Shown here in pieces: positions 5,855 through 10,037 of a DNA stretch of 10,037 bases. How positions within the stretch are numbered: position 1 is the stretch's first letter; the number at the start of each line of letters is the position of its first letter. The notes under the pieces were generated by a model. The model did not search any database. It had not been told where the DNA came from and saw only the letters and a program-made list of their open reading frames with translations. Source of the DNA: JABMMZ01 sp964505065 (lineage in GTDB: Bacteria; Bacteroidota; Bacteroidia; NS11-12g; UBA955); NCBI GenBank assembly GCA_964505065.1, contig CAZDGF010000078.1:1-10037 (forward strand). Reading direction: 5' to 3'. The translations under genes were made by a program, and so were the position numbers.

Positions 5855-6619
5855 ATGGCAAACAATAAAGCATTTATAACAGGGGCAAGTTCGGGTATTG
5901 GTAAGGCTTGTGCTACTTTATTAGCAAAAAATAATTATAATTTAATTTTAACAGGTCGTAGGCAAAATTTATTAGATGAATTAAAAACAAGTTTAGAAAC
6001 TTCTTTTGGCATTCAATGTTTAGCCATAAAACTAGATGTGCGCAACAGAAAAGAGGTAGAAAATACCATTCAAAACTTACCTGCAGAGTGGCAAAAAATA
6101 AATGTACTGATAAACAATGCAGGTTTGGCTATGGGCTTAAGCACTATAGATAAAGGCAATATTGACCATTGGGAAACCATGATAGATACCAATATTAAAG
6201 GTTTATTATTTGTAACCCGAAATATTATACCGCTGATGCTTGCAAATAATACTGGGCATATTGTAAATGTAGGTAGTATAGCAGGTAAAGAAGTATATGC
6301 CAATGGCAATGTGTATTGTGCTACAAAACATGCTGTAGATGCCCTAAACCGTAGTATGCGTTTAGATTTAAGCGCTTATCCTATAAAAGTTTCAGCAATA
6401 CACCCTGGTGCTGTAGAAACGGAGTTTTCCATTGTAAGATTTGAAGGCGATAAAGAAAGAGCAAAAATTGTGTATGAAGGTTTTGAAAATTTGGTAGCCG
6501 ATGATGTAGCAGAGGCAGTTTGGTTTATGCTTAACCGTCCGCAGCATGTAAATATCAATGAAATGACAATAATGCCAACGGCTCAACCAATGGCAGGTGT
6601 TATCAATAGAAAAAGTTAA
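5855..6619 (+). CDS. NADP-dependent short-chain dehydrogenase, YdfG type
   Basis: A 254-residue classical SDR. Cofactor site: TGASSGIG (9-16), with Arg35-Arg36 after the second strand favouring NADP(H). NNAG is at 87-90. The catalytic tetrad is complete: Asn113, Ser141, Tyr154 and Lys158 (YCATK). The C-terminal blocks PGAVETEFS, VRFEGDKERA and RPQHVNINEMTIMPTAQ are characteristic of the YdfG group, whose E. coli member oxidises L-serine and other 3-hydroxy acids and reduces malonic semialdehyde. Substrate assignment for this protein rests on that resemblance. Length matches YdfG (248). It has its own promoter and very short leader, is divergent from RNase Z, and is followed by a GC-rich palindrome that may help end transcription. 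Nothing in the neighbours suggests a pathway. Confidence 0.9.
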   Translation: MANNKAFITGASSGIGKACATLLAKNNYNLILTGRRQNLLDELKTSLETSFGIQCLAIKLDVRNRKEVENTIQNLPAEWQKINVLINNAGLAMGLSTIDKGNIDHWETMIDTNIKGLLFVTRNIIPLMLANNTGHIVNVGSIAGKEVYANGNVYCATKHAVDALNRSMRLDLSAYPIKVSAIHPGAVETEFSIVRFEGDKERAKIVYEGFENLVADDVAEAVWFMLNRPQHVNINEMTIMPTAQPMAGVINRKS

Positions 6620-6637
6620 AAGATAATCTGCAATTTT

Positions 6638-6699
6638 CCTTCTCCTCCCGCAAAAGCGGGAGGAGTTTTAGAGAAGGTGTCCGAAGGACGGATGAGGCA
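6638..6699. repeat. GC-rich extragenic palindromic (REP-like) repeat
   Basis: A clear base-composition jump in an AT-rich window. 6642-6651 (CTCCTCCCGC) pairs perfectly with 6656-6665 around AAAA. Outside that, CCTTCTC and GAGAAGG (6671-6677) also match, and a second small palindrome TCCG/CGGA lies in 6680-6692. It ends GGATGAGG, which resembles dispersed intergenic repeats I remember from Bacteroidota and Proteobacteria; that resemblance is recalled, not checked. Four T follow the main stem, so it may act as a weak terminator for the dehydrogenase gene. Nothing inside is coding. Confidence 0.6.
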
Positions 6700-6723
6700 A
6701 AAAAAGGGATTTAGGGAAAGGTA

Positions 6724-7866
6724 TTAATAATGTGCATATCGCCATTGCATCCACCGAATAAGAAAAACATCGCTTAATCGGTAATAACGCTTGTCGTTTT
6801 CGTATTGCTCTACGATAAACTCATCGTTCAATAATTTTTTTAAAGCTAAAAGCACACTTGCCGAGCCACTTAATTGGTGCATTTTTAAAAAACTATTAGC
6901 CGTAGGCTGAAATACTTTTTCTTCTTTACCTATGGCTTTTAAAAGCTCCCATTGTCCTTTAGGCAATATTTGTCTGAAACGGTAAAAAGAAATTTCCATT
7001 TCCTCTAAAATATTTTTAAGTACTTGTTTTACTTCATTTAGTCCAATATTTGTATAATGCTCATAAAGTCTATTGCACACCATTTGTGTGTACCAAGTAT
7101 GCACCATTGTTTGGTTTAAAATAAATGTAATGGCATCTGCATTAATAGTTTTTTTGCCTTTTTTAAAATGCTTTTCAATAAATTTTTTGTAGGCAATTTC
7201 ATCAATTTCTTTGAGTTCTAATAATTGCGTACTTTTATAAAAAGACTGTTTGGCATGGTTAAAAATGGATAACAACATATTTGTATGGCTGCCTGAAAAA
7301 ACAAAGCGAATATTATTAGATTTTTGAATAAGCGAACGTAGATGTTTAAGAACTGCCGAAGGGTTTTCGTATAAATTCATTTGCTGAAACTCATCCCAAG
7401 CCCAATACACAGGCTGTTTAAATTGATTGACAACATTAAAAAGCTCATCGAGCGTATGAAAAGCATCTTGGTTTTTTGTAAATTTGAATTGAACTTCTGG
7501 CACACCTGTTAGGGCATCAAAAGAAATAGAAGGCGCTAAATGTTTAAAAAAAGTAGCTATTTTATTGAAGGTGTTTTTTTGAGTAAAGAGTTGTTGTACT
7601 ACTTGTGCTGTAAGTGTGCTTACCAATTGCTCTATATTTTCTGTATTATAAATATCCGAATAAATATAAGCATAGCCGTGTTTCTTTTTTAAAGTGTAAG
7701 CAACATTTTCTATTAAGCCTGTTTTGCCTAGTCTTCTTAAAGAAAATAAAGTAATATCTCTACCATTAAAAGCAGCATTAGCCATCAATTGTGTTTCTTT
7801 TTCTCTATTGCAAAAGTATTCAGGCGTAACATAGCCTCTAATTAAAAAAGGATTCTCTACTTTCAT
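6724..7866 (-). CDS. P-loop ATPase of the archaeal ATPase_2 (AAA+/STAND-like) group
   Basis: A 380-residue cytoplasmic nucleotide-binding protein. Walker A is the variant SLRRLGKTGL (42-51, Lys48, Thr49), with Ser replacing the first Gly, as is common in this group. Walker B is VYWAWDEFQQM with Asp158-Glu159. A sensor-like strand, RFVFSGSHTNML, follows at about 185-196. The last 80 residues look like a winged helix (KLLNDEFIVEQYENDKRYYRLSD). The N-terminal NPFLIRGYV...FCNREKE is the family entry. These proteins are frequent in archaea and Bacteroidota; their biological role is mostly unknown, and neither defence nor transport is shown here. An ATG 18 bases upstream (7884) would extend the frame, but it lies upstream of the -7 element, which the longer form would translate as codons. 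I therefore chose the ATG at 7866, four bases from that element. It converges with the short-chain dehydrogenase gene. Confidence 0.82.
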   Translation of the reverse strand: MKVENPFLIRGYVTPEYFCNREKETQLMANAAFNGRDITLFSLRRLGKTGLIENVAYTLKKKHGYAYIYSDIYNTENIEQLVSTLTAQVVQQLFTQKNTFNKIATFFKHLAPSISFDALTGVPEVQFKFTKNQDAFHTLDELFNVVNQFKQPVYWAWDEFQQMNLYENPSAVLKHLRSLIQKSNNIRFVFSGSHTNMLLSIFNHAKQSFYKSTQLLELKEIDEIAYKKFIEKHFKKGKKTINADAITFILNQTMVHTWYTQMVCNRLYEHYTNIGLNEVKQVLKNILEEMEISFYRFRQILPKGQWELLKAIGKEEKVFQPTANSFLKMHQLSGSASVLLALKKLLNDEFIVEQYENDKRYYRLSDVFLIRWMQWRYAHY

Positions 7867-7870
7867 GCTA

Positions 7871-7900
7871 CAAATATATAACACATTTTATAACTTACAA
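7871..7900 (-). promoter_or_regulatory. Promoter of the ATPase gene, apparently leaderless
   Basis: On the minus strand TTG (7900-7898), 19 bp, then TATATTTG (7878-7871), with four bases to the ATG at 7866. The arrangement matches the XRE promoter exactly (spacer 19, gap 4). A TATAACTTA motif (7889-7897) lies inside the spacer, where a bound protein would block RNA polymerase. Confidence 0.65.
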
Positions 7901-7939
7901 AATATAAGTTATGTTTTATAACTTATAAATTATAACTTA
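7889..7939. repeat. Iterated TATAACTTA motif between divergent genes
   Basis: TATAACTTA occurs exactly at 7889-7897, 7917-7925 and 7931-7939 (starts 28 and 14 bp apart). An inverted copy, TAAGTTAT, is at 7905-7912 and matches eight of nine bases. The first lies within the ATPase promoter; the cluster ends 26 bp before the -33 TTG of the opposite promoter. This looks like an operator array for coordinated control of both transcripts, but the motif is AT-only apart from one C, so chance must be tested. Confidence 0.45.
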
Positions 7940-7965
7940 AATATGATAATCGTTTAAAATGGTTT

Positions 7966-7994
7966 TTGTAATTATATTTTAAATCTTATATTCG
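7966..7994 (+). promoter_or_regulatory. Promoter of the orphan/DUF2079 gene pair
   Basis: TTG at 7966-7968, an 18-bp spacer, then TATATTCG at 7987-7994, one base from the TAnnTTTG consensus. The ATG at 8009 is 14 bases downstream, giving a leader of about 8 nt. Confidence 0.5.
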
Positions 7995-8008
7995 CCATTG
8001 TAAATTAT

Positions 8009-8479
8009 ATGCAGCAGCACTCTATAAGCGATATTAAGAAAAATCTATTAACATTAGAACCCCATGAGCTAACAACTTTATGTTTGCGTATAGCAAAATA
8101 TAAAAAAGAAAACAAAGAACTATTAGCTTATTTATTATTTGAAAGTAACAATGAAACAACTTATATAGAAACTGTAAACGAGCAAACAACAGATTATTTT
8201 AAAGAAATAGTTGTTAGTACTAGCTATAAATACACCAAGCAAATACGCAAAATACTGCGCTATGTCAATAAACAAATAAAATACTCTGGGCTGCCAGCCA
8301 CCCAAATAGAAATATTAATTCATTTTTGTGAATTGCTAAAACCTAAAATTATACGCTACCATATTACAGCATTAGAAAATATTTATAATCAACAGCTTAA
8401 AAAAATTAATATTGCATTAGCCAAATTACACGAAGATTTGCAGTACGATTATGCAAAAAAAATAGAGGCTTTACTTTAA
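8009..8479 (+). CDS. All-helical conserved hypothetical protein
   Basis: A 156-residue soluble protein without signal peptide or membrane segment. I do not know a named domain for it. It appears entirely helical: a short N-terminal unit (SISDIKKNLLTLEPHELTTLCLRIAKYKKENKELLAYLLF, about residues 5-44), a linker, then longer charged helices to the end, including KYTKQIRKILRYVNKQIKYS and LHEDLQYDYAKKIEALL. I recall similar uncharacterised proteins in other Bacteroidota sharing the KENKELLAYLLFE and LHEDLQYDYG-like blocks, but cannot verify that here. It has its own promoter with a leader of about 8 nt. Its TAA is followed with no gap by the ATG of the DUF2079 gene, so the two are very probably co-translated and may act together. 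Nothing indicates DNA binding or catalysis. Confidence 0.75.
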   Translation: MQQHSISDIKKNLLTLEPHELTTLCLRIAKYKKENKELLAYLLFESNNETTYIETVNEQTTDYFKEIVVSTSYKYTKQIRKILRYVNKQIKYSGLPATQIEILIHFCELLKPKIIRYHITALENIYNQQLKKINIALAKLHEDLQYDYAKKIEALL

Positions 8480-9931
8480 ATGAAAAAACACTATTCGCCA
8501 TATCCTTATATTGTTTCAGCAGTATTTATTGTTATTTATAGCCTTATTGTATTTGTAAACCATTATAATTTTAGAACTTATGCTTTAGATTTAGGTGTTT
8601 TTACCAATGCCCTATATGATTACAGCCATCTGCAATGGAACGATGCCACAGTGTTTAAATACTATCCTGAAAATTTATTGTCCGACCATTTTGATTTATA
8701 TTTAATCCTATTCTCTCCCCTATCCTATATTTTCGGTAATTATACTTTGCTTGTAGTGCAAATAACTGCTGTTATTATTGGTGCTTGGGGTGTTTATAAA
8801 TATTTGTTGCTAAAATTTGATAAAGAAAATTTTGCTGCTTTAGGTATGGTGCATTTTTGTTTGTTTTTTGGCATTTATTCTGCCCTTTCTTTCGATTACC
8901 ATAGCAATGTAGTAGCGGCTATGCTTGCTCCTTGGCTGTTTTATTTTTTCGAACAAAAAAAGTATTATAACTATATACTTTTAATGCTTTTTATGATAAT
9001 GGCTAAAGAAACCATTTCGCTCTGGTGTTTTTGTATAAATTTAGGTCTAATGTTTCAACATAGAAAAGAAAAAAAAGCATTCATTCTATTGTCAGTTATG
9101 GCTTTAGTATCAGTTTCTTATTTTTTGGTTTTAGTAAAAATAATTATGCCTACACTTGCCGCCAGCGGCAAATACGACCATTTTAAATACCATATTTTAG
9201 GCACTGATATTAACAATGCTATTTCTCAAATAATCAAACATCCAATAGATACTTTTTTAAACTTATTTAGAAACTATACAAACGATACAAATTTGAATGG
9301 TATAAAAACAGAATTTTATACTTTTACTTTATTGTCGGGTGGTGTGTTATTATTTTTTCGCCCTGCATACTTGGTCATGCTTGTTTCGCCTTTATGTGTC
9401 AAAATGTTTAACGATAATCCTACTATTTGGGGCATAGATTGTCATTACAGCATAGAGTTTGCAAGTATTATAACCATTGGCGCATTTACAATTATTGGCA
9501 GCCATATCAATGATAAATTTATGAAGCATTTTGCTGTTTTACTTTGCTGTAGCAGTGCATACATTACCCACCAATTAATGAACGATTGTGTATTTTACCA
9601 CCCATACGAGCGTATGAATATTTTTAATTCCAATCATTACAATCAACCTTATAATGTAGCCAAAATACATAAGGCTATTGAACTAATACCCGATACCGCA
9701 ACTATAAGTGTGCAATCGCCTTTTGTGCCGCATTTAGCTTATCGTAACAATTGTTTTACATTGCCACTTGTTAAACATTCTGAATATATTTTTGCCAGTA
9801 AAAGCGAGCAAGGCTGCTACCCTATTTCATATTTTGAATTAAGGCAATTATTGAAAGATACTATTGCTACAAATAGATGGCAAATAATAGCTGATGATAC
9901 TACTGTTACCATTTTAAAAAGAAAGCAATAA
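8480..9931 (+). CDS. DUF2079 multispanning membrane protein, putative GT-C-like
   Basis: A 483-residue inner-membrane protein with about ten hydrophobic segments between residues 10 and 370 and a soluble C-terminal part (about 380-483). After the first helix comes DLGVFTNALYD (37-47), then SDHFDLYLILFSPLSYIFGNY-type sequence from 68. This order is the N-terminal signature of DUF2079, a family with the membrane layout of GT-C glycosyltransferases, in which an acidic residue in the first loop (here perhaps Asp37) is catalytic. Later family-like pieces are FDYHSN (138-143), AKETISLW and HYSIEF. Transfer of a sugar from a lipid carrier is a family-level inference; no activity is proven for DUF2079 to my knowledge. 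The start codon directly abuts the stop of the preceding gene, so it is translationally coupled. No polysaccharide gene cluster is adjacent in the window. Confidence 0.82.
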   Translation: MKKHYSPYPYIVSAVFIVIYSLIVFVNHYNFRTYALDLGVFTNALYDYSHLQWNDATVFKYYPENLLSDHFDLYLILFSPLSYIFGNYTLLVVQITAVIIGAWGVYKYLLLKFDKENFAALGMVHFCLFFGIYSALSFDYHSNVVAAMLAPWLFYFFEQKKYYNYILLMLFMIMAKETISLWCFCINLGLMFQHRKEKKAFILLSVMALVSVSYFLVLVKIIMPTLAASGKYDHFKYHILGTDINNAISQIIKHPIDTFLNLFRNYTNDTNLNGIKTEFYTFTLLSGGVLLFFRPAYLVMLVSPLCVKMFNDNPTIWGIDCHYSIEFASIITIGAFTIIGSHINDKFMKHFAVLLCCSSAYITHQLMNDCVFYHPYERMNIFNSNHYNQPYNVAKIHKAIELIPDTATISVQSPFVPHLAYRNNCFTLPLVKHSEYIFASKSEQGCYPISYFELRQLLKDTIATNRWQIIADDTTVTILKRKQ

Positions 9932-9935
9932 TTTA

Positions 9936-9960
9936 CAATAGAATATTGATACAATTTTAT
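9936..9960 (+). terminator. Possible weak terminator after DUF2079
   Basis: A 5-bp stem CAATA (9936-9940) with TATTG (9944-9948) around GAA, followed by T-rich sequence. The stem is short and AT-rich, so this is only a candidate. Confidence 0.25.
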
Positions 9961-9983
9961 TTTTAAAAATTCATTAAAAAAAA

Positions 9984-10036
9984 TTCTGTATATCCGTAAT
10001 TAATCATATTCCAGTAATATTAGCAATAACAAGCCT
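9984..10036. repeat. Right arm of 53-bp terminal inverted repeat
   Basis: Exact reverse complement of 1-53, ending one base before the window's last base. Read outward on the plus strand, one frame is open from 9984 to 10037 (18 codons without a stop) but contains no ATG; an in-frame TAA lies just before it at 9975-9977. The repeat could be the edge of a larger sequence present beyond both ends. Confidence 0.9.
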
Positions 10037-10037
10037 A

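Noticed and set aside
6724..7866. Defence-system ATPase
   Set aside because: No nuclease, methylase, reverse transcriptase or other effector is nearby. The ATPase_2 group is common outside defence loci, so the label would be unsupported.
1..10037. Composite transposon defined by the terminal inverted repeats
   Set aside because: There is no transposase or integrase, and the cargo is mostly core chromosomal genes. Target-site duplications cannot be assessed because the repeat reaches the window edges.

Overview
The window is AT-rich (roughly one third G+C by eye) and almost certainly comes from a member of the Bacteroidota. Three things point there. The promoters follow the group's TTG / TAnnTTTG pattern rather than TTGACA / TATAAT. 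The genes lack clear Shine-Dalgarno sites and have A/T-rich leaders. Several proteins belong to families I know mainly from this phylum: a short GreA-like protein, a 156-residue helical orphan, and an XRE regulator with an unassigned tail. Genus cannot be read from the sequence. The gene content is chromosomal housekeeping plus a few accessory genes. I see no tRNA, rRNA, CRISPR array or transposase.

Layout. 108-674 (+) encodes a beta-carbonic anhydrase that converges, 8 bp apart, with a GreA/GreB-like protein (683-1141, -). Next is a minus-strand run read right to left: 3-hydroxyacyl-CoA dehydrogenase (2301-3188), SurE nucleotidase (1515-2273) and a small three-helix membrane protein (1218-1511). 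Facing away from it is a lipoprotein with features of the Spy/CpxP LTxxQ family (3431-4087, +). It has a good promoter, four copies of TTGGCA around that promoter, and a strong terminator. A 150-bp hairpin-rich element (4147-4300) separates it from a convergent XRE regulator (4307-4777, -), which lies just downstream of RNase Z (4806-5717, -). An NADP-type short-chain dehydrogenase of the YdfG kind (5855-6619, +) is divergent from RNase Z and is followed by a GC-rich palindromic repeat. Last come a P-loop ATPase (6724-7866, -) and, divergent from it, an apparently coupled pair: a 156-residue helical orphan and a DUF2079 membrane protein (8009-9931, +). The intergenic region between the ATPase and this pair carries repeated TATAACTTA motifs.

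Together: dehydrogenase, SurE and membrane protein look like one transcript, as do the orphan and DUF2079. The other genes look individually transcribed. Five matches to the TTG-N18/19-TAnnTTTG-type promoter were found. Two of them, for the XRE regulator and the ATPase, sit so close to the ATG that the mRNAs are probably leaderless.

The two ends of the window are a perfect 53-bp inverted repeat (1-53 and 9984-10036). The likeliest reading is that this is a complete contig that stops at both ends in the same repeated sequence. I do not see a convincing new multi-gene system. The best leads are the terminal repeat, the structured element at 4147-4300, the iterated motifs at 7889-7939, and the lipoprotein.
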